A stretch of 64,000 nt of DNA from Erwinia persicina (GCF_014838825.1 NZ_JACYMO010000005.1:62001-126000), one strand, 5' to 3'; shown: positions 8,981 to 16,879, counted from the stretch's first letter. The notes: generated by a model not told the origin, from the letters alone. Numbers and translations are program-made.

Positions 8981-9073
8981 ATGTTTCACCTCCTTAATCC
9001 GAGCTGTTTCATCCCCCCTTTATTTGCACTCTTCCTGCGTCGCTTGTCTCTGCGCCTGGCTTCCCGTGCATAA
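8981..9073 (+). CDS. Candidate leader ORF 1 of mgtA (30 codons)
   Basis: ATG at 8981 to TAA at 9073, encoding a 30-residue hydrophobic/basic peptide (MFHLLNPSCFIPPLF..., then FLRRLSLRLASRA). It starts immediately after the strand of a stable hairpin (8958..8980), so its own ribosome site (GGCGGG) would be sequestered. Paired prolines and clustered Leu/Arg codons are features seen in regulatory leader peptides. No homologue is recognised; translation is unproven. Confidence 0.35.
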   Translation: MFHLLNPSCFIPPLFALFLRRLSLRLASRA

Positions 9074-9100
9074 AATATTTTTTGCCATAAGGAACACCCG

Positions 9101-9163
9101 ATGAAAGAACCTCCGTCCCGAGAGAGGCTGCGGTGTGACCACAGGGGGATAAACCTGAACTGA
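9101..9163 (+). CDS. Candidate MgtL-like leader peptide (20 codons)
   Basis: ATG at 9101 with AAGGAA 7 nt upstream, TGA at 9161. The peptide starts MKEPPSRERLR. E. coli/Salmonella MgtL starts MEPDPTPLPRRRLK: the early acidic-proline stretch followed by Arg/Leu is similar in style, and that stretch is what destabilises the ribosome at low Mg2+. The C-rich putative Rho site begins exactly at this stop codon. Function is inferred from position and composition. Confidence 0.5.
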   Translation: MKEPPSRERLRCDHRGINLN

Positions 9164-9275
9164 TCCCTGCCTGCTGTCGTCCTGTCCGCCTGCCTCCCAC
9201 TGAATAACCGAAAAATATCCTCGTCTGCAGGCGTGCTGTGCCTGCGCGTAAAACACCTTTATTCAAGGAGCTGGC

Positions 9276-11954
9276 ATGATGAAAATGCACCAGACCCACC
9301 TGAAAATGGCACGTGACCTGGCTATCGCCAGCGCGGCCACCCAGAGCCAGGATCACACCCTCGCTCATCTGAATACTCAACGTAAGGGGCTGACCCGTGA
9401 AGAGGCGGCCGCACGCCTGGAACAATACGGCCCGAATCAGGTCGCCAGTGATCGTGCACCGGCCGCGTTAATTCAACTGTTCCAGGCTTTCAACAACCCG
9501 TTTATCTGGATCCTGATGGTGCTGGCAGCCATCAGCGTGTTTACCGACTATGTGATGCCGCTACGGCGCGGCGAAGAGACCGACCTGACCGGGGCTACCA
9601 TTATGCTGGTGATGATTAGCCTCAGCGGTCTGTTGCGTTTCTGGCAGGAGTACCGCACCAATAAGGCGACGGAAGCGCTGAAGTCGCTGGTCAGCACCAC
9701 GGCAACGGTAATGCGCCGCAGTCATACAGACAGTGAGGCGGTCAGCAGGGAGGTGCCGCTGCAGGATGTCGTGCCGGGGGATATCGTGCAGCTGTCGGCA
9801 GGGGATATGATCCCCGCCGACGTGCGGCTGCTCTCCTCACGCGATCTGTTCGTCAGCCAGGCCGCGCTGAGTGGAGAAGCCCTGCCCGTGGAGAAGTATG
9901 ACAGCCACAGCCCGCTGCATCGCAACCCTGCTGCCGTTGATGATCAGGACCTGCTAAGTCAGCCGGGTATCTGCCTGATGGGCACCAGCGTGGCCAGCGG
10001 CAGCGCCACGGCCGTGGTGGTCGCCACCGGCGGCCAGACCTGCTTCGGGTCACTGGCAAAATCATTAGTCGGTGAGCGCCCACAAACCTCCTTTGACCGT
10101 GGCGTCAACAGTGTGAGCTGGCTGCTCATTCGTTTTATGCTGGTGATGGTACCGGTAGTGCTGCTGATTAATGGCTACACCAAAGGTGACTGGAGCGATG
10201 CACTGCTGTTTGCGCTGGCGGTGGCCGTCGGCCTGACGCCAGAAATGCTGCCAATGATTGTCAGTTCCAACCTGGCGAAAGGGGCGATTGCCCTGTCGAA
10301 ACGCAAAGTGGTGGTTAAACGCCTGAATGCTATCCAGAATCTGGGTGCAATGGATGTCCTGTGCAGCGATAAAACCGGCACGTTAACGCAGGACAAAATC
10401 CTGCTTGCCGGGCATCTCAACCTGCAGGGCCACAGTGATGACCGCGTTCTGCAGCTTGCCTGGCTGAACAGTCGCCATCAGACCGGGGTCAGAAACCTGA
10501 TGGATCGCGCCGTTTTAGGTTACTGCCAGGGGAATGCGGCGGTCAGCGGACTGTGGCGCTACCGCAAGCTTGATGAACTGCCCTTTGATTTTGAGCGCCG
10601 TCGCCTGTCAGTGCTGGTGGCCGATGAAGGCCGGCAAACCCTGATCTGTAAAGGGGCGGTCGAGGAGATGCTGGCGGTTTCTGCCTACCGGATGGAGGGG
10701 GGAGAAGTCCGTCCGCTTGATGAGGCCGGTCGCGCTGAATTACGCCAGCTGACCGGGCGCTATAACCAGCAGGGCTTCCGTGTGCTGATGGTGGCAATGC
10801 GTCAGGTGAGTGAGCACACGCTTACTTCTCAGCTCAGTGCAGCCGACGAACGTGAACTGGTCATTACTGGCCTGCTGACGTTCCTCGACCCACCGAAAGA
10901 GAGCGCGGCTGCCGCCATTGCCGCGCTGCATGAACAGGGCGTGACGGTGAAGATCCTGACCGGCGATAACGCCATTGTCACCGCTAAGATTTGTCGTGAT
11001 GTGGGGCTGGAGGCGGGTGAGCCGCTGTGCGGCAGTGAGATCGCGCGTATGGACGACGCTGAACTGGCACTGAGGGTGGAAGAGAGAACGCTGTTCTGCC
11101 GCCTCAGCCCGCAGCAGAAAACCCGCGTGCTGCAGATGTTGCAACACAATGGTCACACCGTCGGTTTCCTTGGCGATGGCATTAATGATGCGCCGGCGCT
11201 GCGCGCGGCGGATGTCGGTATTTCCGTCGACAGCGCGACCGACATCGCCAAAGAGTCAGCGGATATCATTCTGCTGGAAAAAAGCCTGCTGGTGCTGGAG
11301 CAGGGCGTGATAAAAGGACGCGAGACGTTTGGCAACATCATCAAGTACCTGAACATGACTGCCAGCTCCAACTTTGGCAACGTATTTTCCGTACTGGTGG
11401 CCAGCGCCTTCATTCCGTTTCTGCCGATGATGGCGATCCATCTGCTGTTGCAGAACCTGATGTATGACCTGTCCCAGCTGGCGCTGCCGTGGGATAAAAT
11501 GGACAAAGAGTTTCTGCGCAAGCCGCGCAAGTGGGACGCCAAAAACATTGGCCGCTTTATGCTGTGGATGGGGCCGACGTCGTCGATTTTTGATATCACT
11601 ACCTTCTGGCTGATGTGGCATGTCTTTGCGGCGAACAGCGTAGAAACGCAGGCGCTGTTCCAGTCTGGCTGGTTTGTTGAAGGGCTGCTGTCACAGACAC
11701 TGGTGGTGCATATGCTGCGCACGCAGAAAATTCCATTTATTCAGAGCCGTGCCGCCCTGCCGGTGATGCTGATGACCGGGCTGGTGATGGCGCTGGGGAT
11801 CCTGATCCCGTTTTCACCGCTGGGCCATGCCGTCGGGCTGGTGCCGCTACCGTGGAACTACTTCCCGTGGCTGCTGGCGACGCTGCTGGGCTACTGCCTG
11901 GTGACTCAGGGCATGAAACGCCTTTATATGCGCCGTTTTGGCCAGTGGTTCTGA
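9276..11954 (+). CDS. mgtA: Magnesium-importing P-type ATPase MgtA
   Basis: An 892-residue P3B ATPase that imports Mg2+ across the inner membrane at low external Mg2+. It has a soluble N-terminus, the actuator motif SGEALPVEK, the phosphorylation site CSDKTGTLTQ (Asp365), the hinge TGDNAIVTAK and GDGINDAPALRAADVGISVD, with ten predicted membrane helices; the length is close to the E. coli enzyme. The start has AAGGAG at good spacing. The gene is preceded by a long leader and a PhoP-type box and followed 13 bp later by a 30-codon membrane-peptide ORF. MgtB is a near paralogue, but the solitary mgtA-like arrangement without mgtC favours MgtA. Confidence 0.95.
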   Translation: MMKMHQTHLKMARDLAIASAATQSQDHTLAHLNTQRKGLTREEAAARLEQYGPNQVASDRAPAALIQLFQAFNNPFIWILMVLAAISVFTDYVMPLRRGEETDLTGATIMLVMISLSGLLRFWQEYRTNKATEALKSLVSTTATVMRRSHTDSEAVSREVPLQDVVPGDIVQLSAGDMIPADVRLLSSRDLFVSQAALSGEALPVEKYDSHSPLHRNPAAVDDQDLLSQPGICLMGTSVASGSATAVVVATGGQTCFGSLAKSLVGERPQTSFDRGVNSVSWLLIRFMLVMVPVVLLINGYTKGDWSDALLFALAVAVGLTPEMLPMIVSSNLAKGAIALSKRKVVVKRLNAIQNLGAMDVLCSDKTGTLTQDKILLAGHLNLQGHSDDRVLQLAWLNSRHQTGVRNLMDRAVLGYCQGNAAVSGLWRYRKLDELPFDFERRRLSVLVADEGRQTLICKGAVEEMLAVSAYRMEGGEVRPLDEAGRAELRQLTGRYNQQGFRVLMVAMRQVSEHTLTSQLSAADERELVITGLLTFLDPPKESAAAAIAALHEQGVTVKILTGDNAIVTAKICRDVGLEAGEPLCGSEIARMDDAELALRVEERTLFCRLSPQQKTRVLQMLQHNGHTVGFLGDGINDAPALRAADVGISVDSATDIAKESADIILLEKSLLVLEQGVIKGRETFGNIIKYLNMTASSNFGNVFSVLVASAFIPFLPMMAIHLLLQNLMYDLSQLALPWDKMDKEFLRKPRKWDAKNIGRFMLWMGPTSSIFDITTFWLMWHVFAANSVETQALFQSGWFVEGLLSQTLVVHMLRTQKIPFIQSRAALPVMLMTGLVMALGILIPFSPLGHAVGLVPLPWNYFPWLLATLLGYCLVTQGMKRLYMRRFGQWF

Positions 11955-11967
11955 GGGGAGCGTAACG

Positions 11968-12060
11968 ATGAAAAATAATAATGCCGTGACCGCTATTATC
12001 CTGTTCTTTATTGGATTGCTGATTTTTTCCAGCAGTATTGCGATGATATTTAGCGGGTAA
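11968..12060 (+). CDS. Small single-helix membrane peptide following mgtA (MgtR-like in size and place)
   Basis: ATG at 11968 to TAA at 12060, 30 residues: a polar start MKNNNAVTA followed by one hydrophobic helix (IILFFIGLLIF) and a short tail ending IFSG. GGGGAG lies 8 nt before the start and the ORF begins 13 bp after the mgtA stop, so co-transcription is likely. Salmonella MgtR is also 30 residues with one helix, encoded after mgtCB, and targets MgtC/MgtA for FtsH proteolysis. Sequence identity with MgtR is weak, so this is a positional and topological analogy. Confidence 0.6.
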   Translation: MKNNNAVTAIILFFIGLLIFSSSIAMIFSG

Positions 12061-12066
12061 CCTGGT

Positions 12067-12090
12067 GGGCTGACCGAAAAAAGTCAGCCC
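12067..12090. terminator. Hairpin after the mgtA operon
   Basis: 8-bp stem GGGCTGAC / GTCAGCCC with an A-rich 8-nt loop, right after the 30-codon ORF and before a convergent gene. No U-tract follows on the + strand. Confidence 0.45.
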
Positions 12091-12143
12091 CGGGGCACTT
12101 TTCCGGTTGGAGCGGCCTTTTATCGGGCCGACCCCGGCCATTA

Positions 12144-12386
12144 TCAGGGCCGGATAAACCGCACATAGATAAAACGAATGACGTAGAACTCAATCACCCC
12201 CAGCAGTAGAAACCACAGGCAGAACACCAGCGTATATAGCTGGCCGATATCTGCCAGGTGGAACATCTCAACCAGCCTGCGCGCCAGCGCCAGACCGAAC
12301 GAGGGCGCAGGCAGCAGCAGCGCCGAGAGAAAGCCGAGCAGCAGGGCGCTCATGGGCATCAGGAAAGTCTCAAACGGGTTTTTCAT
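12144..12386 (-). CDS. Small two-helix inner-membrane protein, unknown function
   Basis: About 80 residues with two hydrophobic segments (PMSALLLGFLSALLLPAPSFGLALA and YTLVFCLWFLLLGVIEFYVI) and a basic C-terminus (RFIYVRFIRP). I prefer the ATG at 12386, with GGAA upstream, over the GTG at 12389. It converges on the mgtA operon. I do not recognise the family; the size and clean reading frame with normal codon use support a real gene. Confidence 0.6.
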   Translation of the reverse strand: MKNPFETFLMPMSALLLGFLSALLLPAPSFGLALARRLVEMFHLADIGQLYTLVFCLWFLLLGVIEFYVIRFIYVRFIRP

Positions 12387-12439
12387 CACGATTCCGTGTT
12401 AGTCAGTTGCGGCTATTTTCTGTTAATCCCAGGCCATCT

Positions 12440-13333
12440 TCAATCATTAACCACCAGAGCGGCGGGCACCTGCTCACGCATCCAGCGAACGAAGCTACGG
12501 CGTTTTTCCGAGGGGCTAAGATCCTGACGCCAGAGGAGATTAATCGGGCGACTGGCGGGTTGCCACTGTTGCAGCAATGGCACCAGTCGGCCATCGGCAA
12601 TATCCTGCGCCAGCAGAATACGCGGCTGCAGTATCAGCCCGGCCCCGGCCAGCGCCGCCTGGCGCAGGGCCTGACCATCATTACAGGTAAAACTGTTGTC
12701 AAAGGGCCAGGTGACGTTGCCCCACTGCCAGGCATTATTTTTATTCCACGCCCGGTTGGCCAGACAACGATGCTGTTGCAGATCCTCCGGGGTTTGCGGT
12801 GAACCGAACTGCGCCAGATAGTCCGGTGCGGCACACACCACCATCTGATACTCCCCCAGAAACTGGGCGACCAGCGGTTCGCTGTGCTTCAGGCCACCGA
12901 TGCGGATGGCAAAATCAAACCCTTCCGCAATCAGATCCACAAAGCGGTCGTTCAAATCCAGTTCGATTTTCACCTGCGGATAGCGCAGCTGATAGCGTGT
13001 CACCACCGCAGCAATGGCGCTGGCACCCAGATTCAGCGGGGCACTGATGCGCAGCAGACCGGACGGGGTCCGTTTCAAATTTTCCACGCTTTCATCCGCT
13101 TCACGCAGCTGGGCCAGCGCCAGCTTGCACTGGCGATAGTAACTTTCACCGGCCTCCGTCAGGTGCTGGCGGCGGGTATTACGCTGCAACAGGCGGGTAT
13201 TGAGTGCGGTCTCCAGCTGACGGACATGCTTGCCGACCATCACGGCGGTGATGTCCAGCCGTCGCGCGGCTTCGCTAAAGTTGCCGCTCTCCACGGCGCA
13301 GATAAAGGCTTCGATACTGCGTAATTTATCCAT
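12440..13333 (-). CDS. LysR-family transcriptional regulator
   Basis: 297 residues from the ATG at 13333. N-terminal winged helix-turn-helix (MDKLRSIEAFICAVESGNFSEAARRLDITAVMVGKHVRQLE) and a typical LysR substrate domain (PSGLLRISAPLNLGASAIAAVV, FDFAIRIGGL). It belongs to the AaeR/DmlR-like subgroup that often regulates a divergent oxidoreductase. The divergent gene 103 bp away is an SDR protein, the likely target; the ligand is unknown. A longer in-frame ORF to 13468 would run into the SDR gene and is rejected. Confidence 0.88.
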   Translation of the reverse strand: MDKLRSIEAFICAVESGNFSEAARRLDITAVMVGKHVRQLETALNTRLLQRNTRRQHLTEAGESYYRQCKLALAQLREADESVENLKRTPSGLLRISAPLNLGASAIAAVVTRYQLRYPQVKIELDLNDRFVDLIAEGFDFAIRIGGLKHSEPLVAQFLGEYQMVVCAAPDYLAQFGSPQTPEDLQQHRCLANRAWNKNNAWQWGNVTWPFDNSFTCNDGQALRQAALAGAGLILQPRILLAQDIADGRLVPLLQQWQPASRPINLLWRQDLSPSEKRRSFVRWMREQVPAALVVND

Positions 13334-13436
13334 GATTACAAACCCTGGGTTCGGAGTTCCCGAAAGTATCGCGCATTTATTGATCCACTGCACTACGGCA
13401 CACTCACCGGACTGAATAACCGACAGGAGAGAACAG

Positions 13437-14033
13437 ATGAAAATTTTAGTGATTGGCGCAACGGGCACCGTGGGTCAGGGCATCGTGCAGGAGCTGGCGC
13501 AGGATCACCAGGTGATCCGCGTCGGAAAAAACCACGGGGATTATCAGGTCGATCTGAGTCGTGAGGAGAGTGTCAAAGCGTTGTTTGCTCAGACAGGAAA
13601 GGTTGATGCGGTGATCGCGGCCACCGGCGGCGTACACTTTGGCCCGCTGGCAGAGATGACCAGCGAGCAGTTTAACCACGGCCTGCAGGACAAGCTGATG
13701 GGACAGGTGCGCTTAGTGCTGATCGGCAAAGCCTTCGTTAATCCGGGCGGCTCATTTACTCTGACCAGCGGTATTCTTGCCCAACAGCCGATCCGCACCG
13801 GGGTGAATGCCACGGCGGTGAACGCGGCGCTGGAGGGGTTTGTGCTGGCCGCCGCCGCCGAGCTGAACGGGTTACGCATCAACGCCGTCAGTCCGACGGT
13901 ATTAACCGAATCGCTGGAGAGCTACGGCCCGTTCTTCCCGGGCTTTGAGAGTGCTCCGGCAGGCCGCGTGGCGCTGGCCTATCGTCGCAGCGTGGAGGGA
14001 ATTGATACGGGGAAAGTGTTTAAGGTGTGGTAA
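13437..14033 (+). CDS. Short-chain dehydrogenase/reductase-fold protein lacking the usual catalytic Tyr-Lys
   Basis: 198 residues. An N-terminal NAD(P)-binding GATGTVGQGI motif, AATGGVHFGPL and INAVSPTVLTES define the SDR fold. Where classical SDRs carry YxxxK before the AALEGF helix, this protein reads NATAVN-AALEGF, so both Tyr and Lys are replaced; a serine is kept in TLTSG. It may be a member of the small group of atypical SDRs, or bind rather than reduce. The divergent LysR gene suggests inducible expression. AGGAG-like ribosome site (GACAGGAGAGAACAG). Confidence 0.82.
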   Translation: MKILVIGATGTVGQGIVQELAQDHQVIRVGKNHGDYQVDLSREESVKALFAQTGKVDAVIAATGGVHFGPLAEMTSEQFNHGLQDKLMGQVRLVLIGKAFVNPGGSFTLTSGILAQQPIRTGVNATAVNAALEGFVLAAAAELNGLRINAVSPTVLTESLESYGPFFPGFESAPAGRVALAYRRSVEGIDTGKVFKVW

Positions 14034-14352
14034 TTCTGCGGGCAAACAGGGGGCGATATTTGGCCAGCAGCCGGCGAAATATCCCCCAGTCCGATCAGGG
14101 ATGTATATCCCTACTCTTTTTGTAAGACGGTAATTCTTTTAGAGTTTCCGCTCTGTTTTTCACCTCTAAATTAGCCACTGTTAAAAAGTATAGCCGAGGC
14201 TATACTCAAATCCCTGATTTTACTGTCTTTTTTTCTGGCGATTAGCGTGCTAGGATGCGTGTCACTTGAACAGGCTTATGATGATTTTTGCCACATAAGC
14301 TGATGTTTTAACGACCTGATGCGCCCCTGCTGCTTCAGCCCGGATAAATACA
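14034..14352 (+). other. mntP upstream region (319 bp without a gene)
   Basis: Contains the MntR-type dyad at 14187..14206 and a weak TAGGAT -10 near 14250. The ~100 nt before mntP could be a structured leader, but I do not find the GGGGAGUAG core of the yybP-ykoY Mn2+ riboswitch known from E. coli mntP, so no riboswitch is called. Confidence 0.4.
14187..14206. promoter_or_regulatory. Candidate MntR operator upstream of mntP
   Basis: Perfect inverted repeat AGTATAGCC-GA-GGCTATACT. The TATAGC...GCTATA core matches the E. coli MntR box (AAACATAGC...GCTATGTTT). It lies 147 bp before mntP, which MntR activates in E. coli when Mn2+ is high. No other gene nearby is a better target. Confidence 0.65.
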
Positions 14353-14919
14353 ATGAACCTATACGCAACCCTGATTCTGGCTTTTGGTATGTCGATGGAC
14401 GCCTTTGCGGCGGCGATCGGCAAAGGGGCCAGTCTGCATCGCCCCAGCCTGAAAGAAGCGCTGCGTACCGGCCTGATTTTCGGCGCGATCGAAGCCCTGA
14501 CCCCGCTGATTGGCTGGGCGATTGGCCTGGCGGCCAGCAAGTACATCATGTCGTGGGATCACTGGGTGGCGTTTGGCCTGCTGTTTATTTTAGGCAGCCG
14601 CATGATCATGGAAGGGCTGCGTAAGAAAGAGTGCAACCCGGAAGAAGCCCCGAGCAGCCACGGTTTCTGGCTGCTGGCCTGCACGGCGGTGGCAACCAGC
14701 CTGGATGCGCTGGCCGTTGGCGTGGGTCTGGCATTTCTGCAGGTGAACATCGTTACCACCGCGCTGGCGATTGGCGCGTCCACCATGATAATGGCTTCGG
14801 CCGGTATCCTGCTGGGCCGTTTCCTGGGCCCGGTGATGGGAAAATGGGCAGAAATATTCGGCGGTGTAGTGCTCATTGGTATTGGCTGTAGTATTTTAGC
14901 GGAACATCTGGGCCGGTGA
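14353..14919 (+). CDS. mntP: Manganese efflux pump MntP
   Basis: 188 residues and six membrane helices in two related halves. It exports Mn2+ from the cytosol. The family acidic motifs lie in helices 1 and 4: [15 protein letters not shown] and [15 protein letters not shown]. Both carry the Asp needed for transport, and length and both halves match E. coli MntP closely. The MntR-type operator upstream fits its known regulation. Confidence 0.95.
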   Translation: MNLYATLILAFGMSMDAFAAAIGKGASLHRPSLKEALRTGLIFGAIEALTPLIGWAIGLAASKYIMSWDHWVAFGLLFILGSRMIMEGLRKKECNPEEAPSSHGFWLLACTAVATSLDALAVGVGLAFLQVNIVTTALAIGASTMIMASAGILLGRFLGPVMGKWAEIFGGVVLIGIGCSILAEHLGR

Positions 14920-14953
14920 ATGCACTCTCCGGCCTGTCAGGGGCGGAGTGGAT

Positions 14954-15718
14954 ATGGCGTTATCGATAGTCGACTGGAACAGCCGCAATCAGATTGAATG
15001 TTCACACCTCACCGCCAGCCATGCGGCGTTCCCGCTGCACACCCACGAAGAATATGTCATCAGTGCCAACCTCAGCGGCATTGAAACCCTCAGCCTGCAC
15101 CGGCAAACCCTGTTCGTCCACGCAGGCGACATCACCATTTACAACCCTGAAACGCTGCAGTCTTCGAAGTTTGGTGCCGATCCGGTGGAGTTTTACAGTA
15201 TTCATCTGCCGCGTCAGGTATTTGCCGATCTTGCCGATCGATCTCCGCCGATCCTGTATGAAGGGGTACTGCGCGATCCCACGCTGTTTGCCGCCATCTG
15301 CGGCTATGTGCAGTCAGGTGATGAAGAGCAGGAGCAAAACCTGCTGTGGCTGACCAGCCAGCTATTGCAACACCGGCGCGGCGCGTCCCCTGCGCCTGCC
15401 ACGCTTCCCGTGGGGCGGGCGCTGGAGTGCATGCGCGATAATCTGACCATAAAGCTGACGCTGGACGAACTGTCTGCCGCTGCCGGACTGAGCAAATATC
15501 ATTTCGTGCGGCAGTTTCGTCAGCAGACGGGCATTGCCCCGCTGCAATATCATATGCAGCTGCGCCTGCTGGCAGCGCGTAATCTGCTGCGTGACCACCA
15601 CAGCGCCCTGGATGTGGCGCACCGGCTGGGCTTTTACGACCAGAGCCACTTTATTAACAGCTTTCGCAGAATGATGGGGATCACCCCCCATCACTATCTG
15701 CGCAGGCTCAGCCGATAA
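14954..15718 (+). CDS. AraC-family transcriptional regulator
   Basis: 254 residues from the ATG at 14954 (GGAG 6 nt upstream; a GTG at 14948 is also in frame). The N-terminal cupin-type sensor has FPLHTHEEYVISANLSG, a pattern found in amino-acid-exporter regulators, and the C-terminal double helix-turn-helix reads LDELSAAAGLSKYHFVRQF ... DVAHRLGFYDQSHFINSFRR. The gene ends overlapping by 11 bp with a convergent LysE-type exporter, the usual partner of this subgroup. Effector unknown, possibly an amino acid. Confidence 0.88.
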   Translation: MALSIVDWNSRNQIECSHLTASHAAFPLHTHEEYVISANLSGIETLSLHRQTLFVHAGDITIYNPETLQSSKFGADPVEFYSIHLPRQVFADLADRSPPILYEGVLRDPTLFAAICGYVQSGDEEQEQNLLWLTSQLLQHRRGASPAPATLPVGRALECMRDNLTIKLTLDELSAAAGLSKYHFVRQFRQQTGIAPLQYHMQLRLLAARNLLRDHHSALDVAHRLGFYDQSHFINSFRRMMGITPHHYLRRLSR

Positions 15719-16340
15719 ATTCACGGTAGCCGGAGAGGATCACGTAACCGGCGAAATAGCAGAAAATCACCGCCGACGCGATATACGACCAGCGCAGCAT
15801 CTTCGCCCCGAGCATGCGTCCGCCAACACTCCCCATCGCACACAGCACCGCCGTCCAGGTCACGCCCGCGAGGAAAAATCCGCTGAGGAACCATCCTGAC
15901 GCCGCTGTGCCGCTGCTGCTCATCCGCGAAATCAGAGCACCGCCGACCGCGGCAAACCACAGGATCGCCGTGGGCGATGACATGGCGAGGAAAATACCGC
16001 GAAAAAAGTTCTGACGAATACTGAGTGCCTGGCCGATGTCCCCGGCGCTAAGGTCCGCCGTCGGGCGCAGGGCGTTCTGCACCATTTTCCATGCAAACCA
16101 CAGCAGGATGAGCGATCCCCCAATCCACAGCACCCAGCGCACCGCAGTGAACTGCAACAGCACCGCCATCCCCGCCATGGCGAGGATGGCGTAGATCAGA
16201 TCGCCCACGCAGGTGCCGATCCCCAGCCAGAAGCCGTGAAAATAACCGCGCTGCATCGCCAGGGTGATCATCGCAATATTGGCGATGCCGATATCCAGGC
16301 ACAGGGAAAGGCTGAGAAGAAAACCATTTGAAAAGGGCAT
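15708..16340 (-). CDS. LysE/RhtB-family amino-acid exporter
   Basis: 210 residues from the ATG at 16340 (MPFSNGFLLSL); the longer frame to 16373 is less likely. Six hydrophobic segments, with the family pattern in the first third (GIGTCVGDLIYAILAMAGMAVLL, WIGGSLILLWFAWKM) and the FFRGIFLAMSSPTAILWF block in the middle, which carries the conserved Pro. It exports an amino acid or derivative. The tail-to-tail AraC gene is the probable regulator. Confidence 0.87.
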   Translation of the reverse strand: MPFSNGFLLSLSLCLDIGIANIAMITLAMQRGYFHGFWLGIGTCVGDLIYAILAMAGMAVLLQFTAVRWVLWIGGSLILLWFAWKMVQNALRPTADLSAGDIGQALSIRQNFFRGIFLAMSSPTAILWFAAVGGALISRMSSSGTAASGWFLSGFFLAGVTWTAVLCAMGSVGGRMLGAKMLRWSYIASAVIFCYFAGYVILSGYREFIG

Positions 16341-16519
16341 TGGCGTCCGGTCAGTGAGGAAAGTGAAGCCCATTATGCTCAGGGCATGAGCGGAAATATT
16401 GGAAAATATTGCGCCTGCGGCAGGGGTAGGGACGCCTCCCGGGCGGCGAGGCCGTTTAGCTCTGGTTTATCTTTTTATCGGCATACTGAGGGTGATTATG
16501 TGATCTGGCTCATAAAATA

Positions 16520-16548
16520 TTGCCTGAAAAATGGGCTGCATGTATAAT
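16520..16548 (+). promoter_or_regulatory. Strong sigma-70-type promoter
   Basis: TTGCCT, 17-nt spacer, TATAAT (perfect -10). It points to the 25-codon ORF at 16587. No annotated large gene follows for over 400 bp. Confidence 0.6.
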
Positions 16549-16586
16549 TTTCTAGCAATATTCAATAAAGCGGCATACAGGCCATC

Positions 16587-16664
16587 ATGAAAAAATTCTT
16601 TAAATACGTGTTCCGGGTTTATGTCGACACCTTTAAACACGTACCGCCAGGCGCTGTTCTTTAA
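16587..16664 (+). CDS. Candidate 25-residue small protein
   Basis: ATG at 16587 to TAA at 16664. The peptide starts MKKFFKYVFRVYVDTFKH and ends PPGAVL: basic, aromatic and amphipathic rather than a membrane helix. AGG lies 5 nt upstream of the ATG and a near-consensus promoter ends ~40 nt upstream. A short GCCAGGC/GCCTGGC inverted repeat spans its end. I do not recognise it; it may be a small protein or part of a small RNA. Confidence 0.4.
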   Translation: MKKFFKYVFRVYVDTFKHVPPGAVL

Positions 16665-16789
16665 GCCTGGCTGCACCGAAAACCCTCGATAATGCGTCGG
16701 TCAGGGATCGACCGATGGTTATCACCCGTTTCGATTATCCCTTGAGAAAGCTATTGCATAACCGTCGCGTCTGCGCGAATCTGTCCTCT

Positions 16790-16879
16790 ATGCAACCGAC
16801 TCAGCTGTGTCTTACCACCCCAACCACCACCACCACCACCGCTTATGGCGGCGTGTGGCGAGTTTGCGTGTCTGAGTAG
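16790..16879 (+). CDS. Candidate threonine-rich leader peptide
   Basis: ATG at 16790 to TAG at 16879, 29 codons. The centre is a run of Thr codons: ACC ACC CCA then six ACC (TTPTTTTTT), followed by AYGGVWRVCVSE. Such runs are typical of attenuator leaders such as thrL. There is no clear Shine-Dalgarno sequence, which weakens the case. After the stop, GTGTG (16853-16857) and CGTGT (16867-16871) can compete for ACAC (16885-16888), and a hairpin at 16898..16916 follows. The next gene is an isochorismatase-like hydrolase, not a threonine gene. Confidence 0.35.
   Translation: MQPTQLCLTTPTTTTTTAYGGVWRVCVSE

Larger units (their letters stand above)
8845..9275 (+). promoter_or_regulatory. mgtA 5' leader with candidate attenuation elements
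   Basis: About 430 nt between the inferred PhoP-type promoter and mgtA. Visible elements: a hairpin 8958..8980 (AGCCTGCCG / CGGCGGGCT, one G-U pair) directly before a 30-codon ORF; a 20-codon ORF at 9101..9163; a C-rich, G-poor stretch 9161..9202 resembling a Rho-loading site; a 6-bp GCAGGC/GCCTGC hairpin 9227..9245 before the mgtA ribosome site. In Salmonella and E. coli the mgtA leader senses Mg2+ and translation of the mgtL peptide, with Rho-dependent termination; this leader is longer and not an obvious copy. Confidence 0.55.

Noticed and set aside
8807..9073. 88-codon ORF spanning the mgtA leader from TTG at 8807
   Set aside because: Starts inside the PhoP-type box, has no ribosome site and no recognisable protein character; the internal ATG ORF at 8981 is the more plausible element.
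14209..14352. Possible yybP-ykoY (Mn2+) riboswitch before mntP
   Set aside because: The GGGGAGUAG core could not be found; only the MntR-type dyad is supported.
16467..16676. 69-codon ORF on the minus strand
   Set aside because: Overlaps the promoter and 25-codon ORF region, no ribosome site, no family pattern.
16825..16841. (CAC)n run read as a His-rich leader (hisL-like) or Pro-rich ORF
   Set aside because: Neither frame has an ATG start near by; only the Thr frame does.
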